From CAVSQX01 sp963730225 (lineage in GTDB: Bacteria; Planctomycetota; Phycisphaerae; Tepidisphaerales; Tepidisphaeraceae): a stretch of DNA of 64,000 nucleotides. The DNA lies in assembly GCA_963730225.1 (NCBI GenBank), contig CAVSQX010000001.1:1364001-1428000 (forward strand), read 5' to 3'. Below are positions 48,764 through 58,300 of the stretch, in pieces (the stretch's first letter is position 1; each line of letters opens with the position of its first letter). The position numbers were made by a program, and so were the translations under genes. Under the pieces are notes generated by a model that made no database searches, had not been told where the DNA came from, and saw only the letters and a list, made by a program, of their open reading frames with translations.

Positions 48764-50187
48764 CGTCCCGCTCCGGTCGGTTGCTCGGTCACCGAATCGG
48801 GAATGAATTGATCGTCGGTGAAATTCGCATACACCGGCGACTGATCGGCGTCGTCGAACCGCCGGCGCAACTTCGCATCGCGGGAAATGTTGGTGGCCAT
48901 CTCCGCGTTGATCTGGTTCTGCGCCGCATTCAATCCCGCCGACACCGTCTTTATCCCGCTGCGAATTTCGTCGATCTGCTTGGTGAGAAGGTTGGTCGTT
49001 TCATCGTAGGAAATATATGGACTGAGTTCCCGGCTGATCGCGTAGCGGGCCAGGGACTTCCAGATCGGGCTGTTGGCGCTGTCGCGGCCGTGGAACGGAT
49101 CGTTGTCGTACGCCGGCCGATCGCACGCCGACATCATCGCCGGCACACCGTCGGCCTGCATGTTGACCGCGTCGGCATACGCATCGCTCGTTAAGAACGT
49201 GAGAAAATCGATCGCCCGATCGCGATTGGGCGAAGTCGCATTCACAAACGCCACGCGCGCCCATCCACGGAATCGCCGGATCGACAGAATCGGTTTTTCT
49301 ACGACGCCCAGGTTGAACGGAAAATTTCCATTGGCATCTTTCACGAACCGAAGCTGGCACAGCCACCATCGCCCCCCCGCCGCCATCGCCAGCCGCTTTT
49401 CCTGAAACAGCGTCAGCGCCCCGCTGTTCCAGCCTCCTTCGGTGGCCAGGGCGCTTTCATCCACCGGAGTCGGCATCACGTGCTCAACCAACTGTAAATC
49501 GACCCATTTCTGCACCGCCGCGATGCTTTGCGGCGAAGCGACGATGCATCGACGCCCATCCGGCGTAAAAATCCGTCCGCCGTTGGTGTACATCACATCG
49601 TCCCACGTCATGCCCATGATGGCGAACCGTACGACTCGGCCACTGGAATCGGTTTGCGTCAGGCGTTTGCAGGTGCGCACAAAATCGTCCCATTTCCATC
49701 CCGCCGCCGGCGGATACGGCACGTGGGCCTGATCGAAAATATCGCGATGAAACCAGAGTGCATCGGCCACGATGTTGCACGGCACGCCGAAGACGCGCCC
49801 ATGAATCGACATCGCCGCCCGCCCCATCGGCCAGATTTTGTCCAGCGTCACCCCCCGGCTACGCAGCTGATCGGTCACATCATACAACAGCCCCGCCTCA
49901 GCCAGCAGCGCGATGCGTTCTCCGTACGCATCAAACACATCCGGCCCGACGCCGCACAGGCTCTGCGTGACGACTTTGTCCAAATCGTGGTTCACGGCAT
50001 CGAGCCGCAAATCCAGGTTCGGATGCGACGAATTGAAAAGCTCGATCTGATCTCTTCGAATCGGATTGTCGTCGCTGGCCCAGGTGATGATCTTCCGTCC
50101 CGCCACTTCCGTCGGCGGCCGAATCACCCAGGCGACGGCGGACATCGCCAGCAGAGCAAGGAAAAGCGCGAGAAAGATGAATTTCAT
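48760..50187 (-). CDS. ABC transporter extracellular solute-binding protein (family 1)
   Basis: A 475-residue protein with an N-terminal signal/anchor (IFLALFLALLAMSAVAWVI). It has the sugar-binding family 1 layout: ITWASDDNPIRRDQIELFNSSHP, WKWDDFVRTCKRLTQ, the GRRWWLCQLRF-type region, and DRAIDFLTFLTSDAYADAVN. No lipobox Cys is obvious, so it may be anchored by the N-terminal helix. It is the first gene of the importer operon and overlaps the permease gene by 4 nt. It captures the sugar outside the inner membrane. The substrate is unidentified. Confidence 0.88.
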   Translation of the reverse strand: MKFIFLALFLALLAMSAVAWVIRPPTEVAGRKIITWASDDNPIRRDQIELFNSSHPNLDLRLDAVNHDLDKVVTQSLCGVGPDVFDAYGERIALLAEAGLLYDVTDQLRSRGVTLDKIWPMGRAAMSIHGRVFGVPCNIVADALWFHRDIFDQAHVPYPPAAGWKWDDFVRTCKRLTQTDSSGRVVRFAIMGMTWDDVMYTNGGRIFTPDGRRCIVASPQSIAAVQKWVDLQLVEHVMPTPVDESALATEGGWNSGALTLFQEKRLAMAAGGRWWLCQLRFVKDANGNFPFNLGVVEKPILSIRRFRGWARVAFVNATSPNRDRAIDFLTFLTSDAYADAVNMQADGVPAMMSACDRPAYDNDPFHGRDSANSPIWKSLARYAISRELSPYISYDETTNLLTKQIDEIRSGIKTVSAGLNAAQNQINAEMATNISRDAKLRRRFDDADQSPVYANFTDDQFIPDSVTEQPTGAGR

Positions 50188-50303
50188 GCGTACAATCCAC
50201 CGCAGCGATGCCGGGCCGCCCGGGGCGATTGGTTTATACTCCGACCGCTTCCGTCACGCACTTGACTGCGCCGCCGGGATGTTTCAGAATCGACGATGTG
50301 ATT

Positions 50304-50374
50304 TGGGGAATGGTGTAACGGTAGCACAACAGACTCTGGATCTGTTTGTCTAGGTTCGAATCCTAGTTCCCCAG
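50304..50374 (+). tRNA. tRNA-Gln (CTG)
   Basis: A 71-nt cloverleaf on the plus strand. The acceptor stem is TGGGGAA / TTCCCCA, the D stem GTGT..GCAC, the anticodon stem ACAGA / TCTGT with loop CTCTGGA giving anticodon CTG, and the T arm CTAGG-TTCGAAT-CCTAG. The discriminator is G and no CCA is encoded. It reads glutamine CAG. Confidence 0.94.
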
Positions 50375-50702
50375 TTGGTGTTTCAATTCAAGGCAGTAAA
50401 AACTCAATTAGAAAAGTGAATTTCCCAAGGTTGCTCCCAAACGCCTCCTTGAACGCCAAGGGCAAGTTCGAGGGGAACTGCTTTTTGTGGCAAGGGATTA
50501 CCGCACAGATCGAAAAAAATTGGGAGTACCAGCGGAGGGGGTAAAACGCTCGGTGGATTTGTATTTGCACAGACAATGAAAAAAATGTCGGGTTCACGGA
50601 CGCAGGGCGCTATTCCAGATTCGGCAGATGATGCGAGAGTGTTACAACCATGCCACGTGACGATCCGCCGTTGATTATCCCGTACGCCGCGGCGGCGGCC
50701 TG
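50375..50702. other. Intergenic region after tRNA-Gln
   Basis: A stretch of 328 bp with several A/T runs and no clear gene. There is a short ATG frame at 50651 (MPRDDPPLIIPYAAAAA then stop) just before the next gene. No integrase or attachment-site duplicate was noticed beside the tRNA. Confidence 0.5.
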
Positions 50703-51077
50703 ATGGTGCTTGGATTTATTCCGACGGCGGTGCTGGCGTGGGCTGTGATTTCGATGGTCGGGCCATCGGTTATCGCCGAATCGAAGTGGCCGTTGTTGGG
50801 ATTGGTTGTGGGCGCAGCGCTAGTCGTACAGGCCGTCGGAGCGGTTTGTATGGTAAAGCAATGGCGGCACGACAGGGCCTTGGCCATCGAAGCTGGATTG
50901 ATTACGCCGTATATCGCCAACGGCTTTTTTTGCGTGGTGGTTTATGGAGGCCCCTTCAGCGGATTCATTCATCCGAACATCGGCTGGCTTTTGACGCTAA
51001 TCGCGGCAAGCGGGCTGGGGTTTGAACTGGAGTTGATCGGATATCAGACGATTCGCATCTGGAGTGGGACATTCTAA
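50703..51077 (+). CDS. Small multi-pass membrane protein, unknown function
   Basis: A 124-residue protein from ATG 50703 with about three to four hydrophobic segments: FIPTAVLAWAVISMVGPSVI, PLLGLVVGAALVVQAVGAVCM, ITPYIANGFFCVVVYGGPF, and WLLTLIAASGLGFEL. The ATG overlaps the TGA of a short upstream frame (TGATG), so the true start may lie at 50651 if an indel is present. No family is recognised. Confidence 0.58.
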   Translation: MVLGFIPTAVLAWAVISMVGPSVIAESKWPLLGLVVGAALVVQAVGAVCMVKQWRHDRALAIEAGLITPYIANGFFCVVVYGGPFSGFIHPNIGWLLTLIAASGLGFELELIGYQTIRIWSGTF

Positions 51078-51124
51078 AGAGACGCCGCGCGAGTGCGGCC
51101 GCCTGCGGGGGGAGCATGCGGATT

Positions 51125-52912
51125 TTACGAGATGTCGACCATTCGGCCGGCCATGAAATCCCAATCCGCGCCGCGCGAGTGCGGAACGACAATCAGCCGC
51201 CGGATACGAGTTCGCTCGGCCGGGTCCAGAATCGGGAGCGTCGCCAGGGAAAGTGCCAGAACGCTCAGATCGCTCACGAGCAGGTGAAAGATCGCGGAGA
51301 TCACCGGGGCAGCCACGCGCAATAGAAGACTGTTTTCGGCGATCAACTGGGCGTAGGAAATCGTGGCCAGGCATGCACCGAGCGATTGCACGGATTGCGG
51401 ATCCGCCAAAAGAGCGTCCCTGGATTTGGCCCGGCGGATGAACAGCGAAAACGCCACGACCTGTCTGGTGAAGATGCGGACGTTGGGGATCGCCATCAGC
51501 GGGCGGTAGGCGGTGAGGAAATCGGGGAAGCGAATCGTGTGCACGCGGTGCTGGGTCGCTTCCATCAGATAGGAATTCTCGTCAGCGGGCAGACGGCCGG
51601 CGAACATGGATTGGGGAACGACAGCAGCGGCATCGAAATCGTCGAAGTACGCGGGGATGAATTGAGCGGTCAGGGCCAGGTTGATGTGGGCACTGCTTTC
51701 CAAAGAAGGAATAAGCTGAGAGTCGCGCAGGGCCATTTCAAAATAGGTGTCGGCTTCGAAGCCCTTGGCGCCGATGCACTCGGAAAGCAGAGCGATCACC
51801 TTGACGCCTTCCGTGCCGACCCGGGCCTTTTGGACGGCGGTGAAGAGAAGGTATCGGCGATCGGCGGGGCTGGAGATCTGAACGTAGTCCAGAGCGCGGT
51901 ATGCGTACAGCTTCATCGCGGTCAGACGGATGTAGGCCTGGGCCATGGCCGAGCGCAGATGCGGCATCGCGATGGCCGGGTGGCCGAAGAGAATGCGTTT
52001 TCCAAGGTGATCGCGCGCTTCTTCGAGGGCGCGTTCGCAGATGCCGATCTGGCCGAATCCGAGAAGGAATTTTCCCAGCGTAACGGTTCCCAGGACGGCG
52101 TCCCACGCCTTTCGGCCTTCGGCGATCAGATCAGATTGGCTGAGTTGGTAATCCTTAACTTCGAATTCACCGACGAACCCGGCCCGGACGCCCAGCGTCC
52201 GGATTTTGCGGAGCCTGGTAAATCGAGCGGCGTTGTCGGAGCGAAGTGCAAAGAGAACCAGCTGCGGACGGGTCGAGGCATGGGCCGCGGTGCGGTCGAG
52301 CTTGCGAGCCAGCACGGAGATGATCGCAGCGCAGTTGGCATTGCCGATGTAATACTTGTTTCCGTTGGCGACGAATTGCCCCGCGGCGGTCTGCTCGATG
52401 GTGAATTGATTGGCCAGAAGATCGGAGCCGTGGTTTTTTTCCGAGACGCCAAATGCAAAAAGCCCGCCGGTTTCCAATTCGGCGACGGCTTGTTTTTTCA
52501 GATCGGCGTTGGTTCCCATCAGGATCGAGAAGATTCCCAGAAAGCTGACCTGAAAACTGTACCCGTGGGCCGGGCTGCAATAGGCGAAGACTTCGATGAA
52601 TCGGGTGAGGTTCAGTAAATTGAATTCGCCGCCGAGTGTGGAATAGCTGCGGGGGGAAAGCAGGCTGGCGTAGAGATGATGCTCGGTTTGGTAGTCGAGC
52701 CAATCGTCGTACCATTTTTCGAGGCGATCTTCCTCCTTCAGGGCTGAAAGTCCCTTGTTCTGGAAAAACAGCAGGAGCTTCTGCGCGGCCGGTTGGCGCA
52801 GATAAATCTCGACGGCCGACGACGAGCGGTAGAAGCAGACGGGAAAGATCGCTCGTGCGGCGGGGGCGGATTCGCCGGGCGCCGGGTCGCGGGGATCAAT
52901 GTTTTCGTTCAA
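51125..52912 (-). CDS. Acyl-CoA dehydrogenase family protein
   Basis: A 595-residue flavoprotein-like enzyme. The middle third has the family core: GLFAFGVSEKNHGSDLLANQFT, ANGNKYYIGNANCAAIISVLARK, and HLGKRILFGHPAIAMPHLRSAMAQAYIRLTAMKLYAYR, followed by IGAKGFEADTYFEMALRDSQL. The N- and C-terminal extensions make it longer than a minimal dehydrogenase. The last ~100 residues include hydrophobic stretches (LLRVAAPVISAIFHLLVSDL). The chain length or class of substrate is unknown. It is convergent with the small membrane protein gene. Confidence 0.85.
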   Translation of the reverse strand: MNENIDPRDPAPGESAPAARAIFPVCFYRSSSAVEIYLRQPAAQKLLLFFQNKGLSALKEEDRLEKWYDDWLDYQTEHHLYASLLSPRSYSTLGGEFNLLNLTRFIEVFAYCSPAHGYSFQVSFLGIFSILMGTNADLKKQAVAELETGGLFAFGVSEKNHGSDLLANQFTIEQTAAGQFVANGNKYYIGNANCAAIISVLARKLDRTAAHASTRPQLVLFALRSDNAARFTRLRKIRTLGVRAGFVGEFEVKDYQLSQSDLIAEGRKAWDAVLGTVTLGKFLLGFGQIGICERALEEARDHLGKRILFGHPAIAMPHLRSAMAQAYIRLTAMKLYAYRALDYVQISSPADRRYLLFTAVQKARVGTEGVKVIALLSECIGAKGFEADTYFEMALRDSQLIPSLESSAHINLALTAQFIPAYFDDFDAAAVVPQSMFAGRLPADENSYLMEATQHRVHTIRFPDFLTAYRPLMAIPNVRIFTRQVVAFSLFIRRAKSRDALLADPQSVQSLGACLATISYAQLIAENSLLLRVAAPVISAIFHLLVSDLSVLALSLATLPILDPAERTRIRRLIVVPHSRGADWDFMAGRMVDIS

Positions 52913-53023
52913 CGCAGGCGACCTTTGTCAGAAAAGGGCGGACGCACCTGTCAATGAGGACATGGCCCCTCGCCGTCACTGTAGTTCAAGGGGACAGCGA
53001 GTCAACGTCCGTGGAGACCGGGA

Positions 53024-53822
53024 TCAGTTACAGCCTTGGAAGATATTGGGCGCGGAATCAGTTTCGAGCACGAGGGCCCAATCGCCCTGTCCCTCGGCTC
53101 CGGGCCAGATCAGGGCGTGGTAGTGAGGGCTCGTCCCCGACGGAGGAGCCGGAGCGGTGTTGGTTGGGAGGAAGGAAGTGGGCATTTGCAACGGCGAGCC
53201 GTCGAATTGGTACAGCGTGTAAGTCAACCCCGAAGCCTGCCAGCGCGTGAAGACGGCGGGGGCAGAATCGAAATTGGTCAATCCACCGCCAAGCAGCGTC
53301 GCATTGCCGTTGGGGTTGGGAATGGTGACGGTAAATGGGAGCCGGGACGACTGGAGCGTGTGGGCCACCGTCTGTCGATCGCCGCTGGTAATCAGCAAAG
53401 TGGGCGATTTGTGATTGGCTACGGCGAGGCTGGCGATGCGGCCCGCGACGGCCGGATTCAACAGCTTGAGCGGACGCACCGAATTGGGCCAAAGAAGATA
53501 GCTCGCGACGGCGGCGACGGCGATTACGGCGACGGCGGCAACGTGCTTCCAGCCAACCGGCTGGTTGAGGTGCGATCTCCAGGTTGGTCGAACGTGCAGG
53601 TTGGGAATGCTGAGCAGACGCTGCTGCAAATGATCGGGAACAGCCACGGCTGGAAGCTCCGCGTAGAGTTGATCGGTCTGGGCAAGGACGCTCCGCCAGT
53701 ACCTGACGCTCAGACGGATCCATGGATGCCAGCCGCGATTCCAACTCGCCGCGGGCCGGGTCCGTGGGCGGCAGGCTGGCCAGCTCGTGCAAACGCAGAG
53801 ATTGTTCATCCGGCTGCGTCAT
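53024..53822 (-). pseudogene. Anti-sigma factor-like membrane protein (frameshifted)
   Basis: Two overlapping frames join one protein of about 265 residues. The N-terminal part from ATG 53822 (TQPDEQSLRLHELASLPPTDPARGELESRLASMD) is a helical cytoplasmic domain whose start overlaps the sigma gene stop (53819-53822). The second frame has VPDHLQQRLLSIP, a membrane helix (HVAAVAVIAVAAVASYLLWP) and an extracytoplasmic C-terminus rich in Thr/Pro (GNATLLGGGLTNFDSAPAVF, SPHYHALIWPGAEGQGDWALVLE). No HxxxCxxC zinc-finger motif is visible. The break lies near 53660-53695. It is probably the anti-sigma factor for the preceding ECF sigma factor. Confidence 0.7.
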
Positions 53823-54385
53823 ACGGAGGGCCGATCTCCTAGTTTTTCAGTGCGGGTCTGACGATGGATCGGACGAAGATCATCGAGCAGAGTGCGAAGC
53901 GATCGGCGTGCATTGTCGAGCCGGGAGAGCACGGTTCCAAGCGGAACGCGCAGCGATTCGGCCGCCTCCCGACAGGTTCGCCCTTCCACGAAAACCATTA
54001 TGACCGTTTCGCGAATGATGGGCGAAAGTGCATTGATCGCCAGTTGCAAGGCATCCTCCGTGGCCAATTTTTCCAGCGGTGGACGAAACGTGCCGACCGC
54101 ATGATCTTCCGTGGACCCATCGAGGCTGGCGGTTTGGCGATGGCGAAGCGTATCGCGGAGAAAATGAGCGTGTCGAAAACGCAGGATTTGGAACAACCAG
54201 GCCCGCGCCTTTTGAGAATGGGTCTGCTTGGCGATAGACCGCCATGCTTCCACAAAAGTTTCCTGTACGAGATCTTCGGCAATCTGAGTTTTTCCCGTGA
54301 GACGATAAGCATAACGGTACAAATCGGGCGCGTAAACGCGCACCCATTGCTCATAACGCTGCCGAAGTGAATCTGGCTGAGCCAT
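53819..54385 (-). CDS. ECF-type RNA polymerase sigma factor
   Basis: A 188-residue sigma-70 family factor. Region 2 is YAPDLYRYAYRLTGKTQIAEDLVQETFVEAWRSI (with LVQETF), and region 4 is LSPIIRETVIMVFVEGRTCREAAESLRVPLGTVLSRLDNARRSL, a helix-turn-helix. No regions 1.1 or 3 are seen. Its ATG 54385 is clear and the stop overlaps the anti-sigma start by 4 nt, so the pair is coupled. The expected targets are envelope or surface genes, perhaps including the nearby PEP-CTERM proteins. Confidence 0.93.
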   Translation of the reverse strand: MAQPDSLRQRYEQWVRVYAPDLYRYAYRLTGKTQIAEDLVQETFVEAWRSIAKQTHSQKARAWLFQILRFRHAHFLRDTLRHRQTASLDGSTEDHAVGTFRPPLEKLATEDALQLAINALSPIIRETVIMVFVEGRTCREAAESLRVPLGTVLSRLDNARRSLRTLLDDLRPIHRQTRTEKLGDRPSV

Positions 54386-54569
54386 CGACGCGGGACCGAC
54401 ATTACGGCACTGCCGGCGGGAACGGATCCTGAACGTCGCCGGGGGTCTGTGCTTTGGATGCGCCCTTACGATAACAGGACTTCATTCCTCAAAAATTCCC
54501 GCACCGCAGACACTGCAATTACTCCGCGCTCCGAAAGACATCCGTTGACGAAAAGTTGCCTGCGATGGA

Positions 54570-55148
54570 TTACCGCTGCCTGCGCGGTCCCAGCGCCGAA
54601 GCGGCCAGAAGCAACACCCCGATCGATGCGGGCTCTGGCACAACCGTCGTGACGACAAATTCATAACCCGGATCGCTTTCCGGAAAACCCGCGTAAACAA
54701 AGGATGTTCCGACCGGATACGACGGGTAAAAGGTTGAATTCCCCGCGAGCATGGCCGGGCTGTCGGCGGTGGAAAACGTGAAGCCGGAGAGCGTGTTGCC
54801 CGGCTGAACATCGGCGCCGGAGTTGGTGGCGTAATACTCGATCGAATACCCGTCGCTGGGCCCCAGATTATCTACCGGAAATATCCATCCCGTCGGTGCA
54901 CCGACGTTGCTCGGGTCGGAATGGAGAAAATCGTAAAATGGAGTGGGAATCCAGGCGTACCAAAGTGTGCCGATGGTCGTGGTGCCGGTGTCGGTGAGCG
55001 ACATGGAATAGTTGTAAATCGTGCTCGCCCCGCTGCCAGTGGTGGAGGACAAGGTGATCTTGGCGGTTGCCGACTCTGCCGCCTGAAGCTGCGGAACCCA
55101 CAAAGCACAACCGGCCAGAAGACCGACGGCAAGTGCAAATCGCTTCAT
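54570..55148 (-). CDS. PEP-CTERM exported protein
   Basis: A 192-residue protein from ATG 55148 with a GGAG box about 9 nt upstream. A signal peptide (LAVGLLAGCALWVPQLQAAES) is followed by a beta-rich region without recognised enzyme motifs (STTGSGASTIYNYSMSLTDTGTTTIG). The C-terminus is a textbook PEP-CTERM signal: VVPEPASIGVLLLAASALGPRRQR. This would be processed by an exosortase and displayed at the cell surface or in an exopolysaccharide matrix. It is divergent from the giant PEP-CTERM gene. Confidence 0.85.
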   Translation of the reverse strand: MKRFALAVGLLAGCALWVPQLQAAESATAKITLSSTTGSGASTIYNYSMSLTDTGTTTIGTLWYAWIPTPFYDFLHSDPSNVGAPTGWIFPVDNLGPSDGYSIEYYATNSGADVQPGNTLSGFTFSTADSPAMLAGNSTFYPSYPVGTSFVYAGFPESDPGYEFVVTTVVPEPASIGVLLLAASALGPRRQR

Positions 55149-55319
55149 TTCTCGTCTCCCGTTTGAGGGAATCCTGAATTTCTCCGGTGGGAAGTGCCCA
55201 GTTTGTGGGGAAATATTCATTCGGGCCCGTCTGTGCGGGTTTTTTCTTGAATTGGAGCCGGATATCAATAGATTTACCGATGCGCGGTTTGGTGCCGACA
55301 ACTGATCGAGAGGGAAAAA
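55149..55319. promoter_or_regulatory. Divergent promoter region of two PEP-CTERM genes
   Basis: 171 bp separates the two divergent PEP-CTERM genes. A possible plus-strand promoter is TTGAAT (55247-55252), 16 bp, TAGATT (55269-55274), with the start codon about 45 bp downstream of it. A CCCG-tctgtg-CGGG hairpin followed by TTTTTT (about 55227-55246) would act as an intrinsic terminator on the plus strand before that promoter. Both are weak matches. Confidence 0.35.
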
Positions 55320-58300
55320 ATGAGATCTTCTGCCGTAACGTGCAGACGCCGCGCGCTCCGGGCTGCGTCGGCGGTCGGAGCGGCACTTTGGATTTGCACT
55401 CCATCGGCCCGGATTCTGGCATCCAGTTACGTTGGGGCAAGCGGCTCGGACTGGAACACAGCCGGAAATTGGAGCCCCAGTGGCGTGCCGGGTTCGGGCA
55501 CCAATGTCAGCATCATCGAATCGCCCGCCAGCCTTTTCACCGTCAGCTTCGATACCAACTACACTTCCGGGACTGCGATCGGAAATCTTACTCTCGATTC
55601 CACCAGTAGCTTCGCCGTTGAGTTGAATCAGACGCTGGCGGCGGACAATCTTTTTGCCAGCAACGAGAACATCGGCAACAGCGGCAAAGCAACGTATAAC
55701 CAAACGGCGGCCACCAATTCGGTCACCAATAATTTCGAGGTAGGTATCCTGGCTGGCTCGTCGGGCACTTACATACTGGGCGGCGGCACGCTTTTAGGCA
55801 ACGGCGGAGAAGCCGTCGGCATCAGTGGCGCCGGCGCATTTACGCAAAGCGCTGGATTAAACTCCACTCCTATTCTTTACCTGGGTTTGGTGGCCGGGAT
55901 TACGGGAAGCTATTCCCTCAGTGGAACCGGCACGGTTTCGGCGCCTGAGTTGCAAGTGGGCTACAGCGGCCCGGGAGTATTCACGCAGAGCGGTGGCACC
56001 GTCACCGACACTCAATACATGGTGGCTGGCTTTAATGCCGGCGGCTCAGGAACGTATAACCTTGGCGCGGGGATTCTTAATTGCAACGAATTGGTCTTGG
56101 GCAACTTGGCCGCAGCGGGAACCTTGGTGGCTTCGACGGGAACATTCAATCAAAGCGGGGGCGCCGCGACGTACACCACCGGCATCACCGCCGGCGCCAG
56201 TGCGGGCACCGTCGGCATTTACTCGCTCTCCGGCACGGGCTCGCTCACTTCAACCGGCACGGTGTACGTCGGCTCGGCGGGAAACGGCACATTTACAGAA
56301 TCCGCCGGCAGCGCGACATTCAGCGGGACCGACACCAACAACAACAGCCTGAGCATCGCGGACCAGTCGGGCAGCCAGGGAAAATACAGCCTGTCGGGAT
56401 CAGGAGTTCTCGTCTCCAGCCATAATGAATGGGTCGGCAACGGTGGCTCGGGAACGTTTGTGCAAAACGGCGGCACAAACACCGATAACGGTGGTTTTCA
56501 GATCGCCAGCCAAAGCGGCTCAAGCGGAACCTATTCTTTGAGCGGCACCGGTGTATTCACCGCCAATTCCGGCGAGGCCATCGGATTTGGCGGAACGGCC
56601 GCGTTCAATCAGAGTGGCGGGACGCACACGGTTGCCGTCGGCAATCTGAATCTGGCATACGGCGCCGGCGCGGTTGCCACGTATGCGCTCAGCGGTGGCA
56701 CGCTGACGCTCAATTCAGGAAGTGTATATGTCGGCGGCAATCCTGGCGGAGCGGGTGGAAAGGGAAACTTCACGGTCAGCGGCACGGGTATCCTCAATAC
56801 CAGCACCCTGGCGAGCATCACCGTTTACAACACCTTCGGCAGTGGACTGACGCTCAGCGGTGGAACCATCAACACCGGTTCACTGAACCTGTCGGGCACT
56901 CCGGCATTATTCAGTTTTACCGGTGGAACGCTGAACTGGAACAATCCAAACGCAATCGCGGTGGTGGATAATCTTGCCGCGGGCAATCTTGGCAGCACAA
57001 TCAGCCTGGGAGCCAGCCAGACGCTGTCGGTGGCCGCTTCGGAATACGTTGGGTATGCGGGGACCGGAGAGATCAATCAAAGCGGCGGCCTGCACAGCGT
57101 TGCGTCCACAGGAAATTTTGATCTGGGCTACTCGTTCAGTTCCACCGGAATCTACAGCCTTTCGGGCAACGGCGTGCTGAGCGTGGGCAGTTCCGCGGAT
57201 ACCACGTCGAACCCGGGCGGGTTCGTAACCGTGGGCGTCGACGGAAACGCCACGTTCAATCAGAGCGGCGGCGTCGCATCCTTCAACGGCACCGATGGAT
57301 TCGGCAACGGCTTTGGTGTCGGCGGAATGTCCAGCGGCACTTACAATCTCAGCGGCGGAACGCTCAGCGTTGCCAACGCGGAGCTTATCGGCGTGTATGG
57401 GGTCGGCTCCTTTAGCCAGAGTGCCGGGACTCACATCGTCGGGAGTCTGATTTCCATTGGCAGTCAGTCCGGCAGCAGCGGAGCCTACACACTCTCGGGC
57501 GGAACGGTTTCGACGGCCGCTTTGGTTCTGGGGTACGACGGCTCTTCGGGCACTCTGGCCAACAGTTTTGGAACATTTAACCAGAGTGGTGGAAGTATCA
57601 CGGCCACGACCGGTGAATTTGTAGGTTATCAGGGCGCCGGAATCTATAGTCAGAGCGGCGGAACGAACACCATCACGAGCAACTATTTTCTCCTTGGCGA
57701 TTTTATGGGCTCCAGCGGCACATACAACCTGAGCAATGGAGTGCTTGGCACCAATGGAATCGAATACGTCGGCGCCGCCGCTCCCGGAACGTTTATCCAA
57801 TCGGGCGGCACGAACAGCACCACGACTCTGTACATGGGCGAGGGAAACGGCACCGGGATGTACAGCCTTTCCGGTACAGGTGTCTTCAATGTTTCCGCCA
57901 ATGGGTATGTGGGCGGGTCAAACAGCGGGGCGGGCAGCACCGGCACTTTAACAATTACCAGTGGAAGCATGACCGTTACCGGCACATTGCTGGCCTACAA
58001 CGGCAATGGATCTTCCATATCTCTTTCAGGCGGTCTTCTCAGTGTCGGCTCGCTGGTTCTAAACGGGGGACCTGCGCAGCTGAACTGGACCGGTGGTACT
58101 ATCAACTTCATCAACGGCGCTACGATTAGTTCCAGCTTCGCGCTGGGGTCTAACATCGTACTCAATAGCTCGCAAACGCTTTCCTTCGGCGGGTCGCTGG
58201 TTAACAACGGACAAATCACGCTCAACGGCGGTACGGCAGCCGGGTCGGGCACGCTGGTCAACAACAGTCAGATCATCGGCTACGGAACCATCGGCGGCAG

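Noticed and set aside
50304..50702. Genomic island integrated at tRNA-Gln
   Set aside because: No integrase, no duplicated tRNA end and no shift of gene content were seen after the tRNA.
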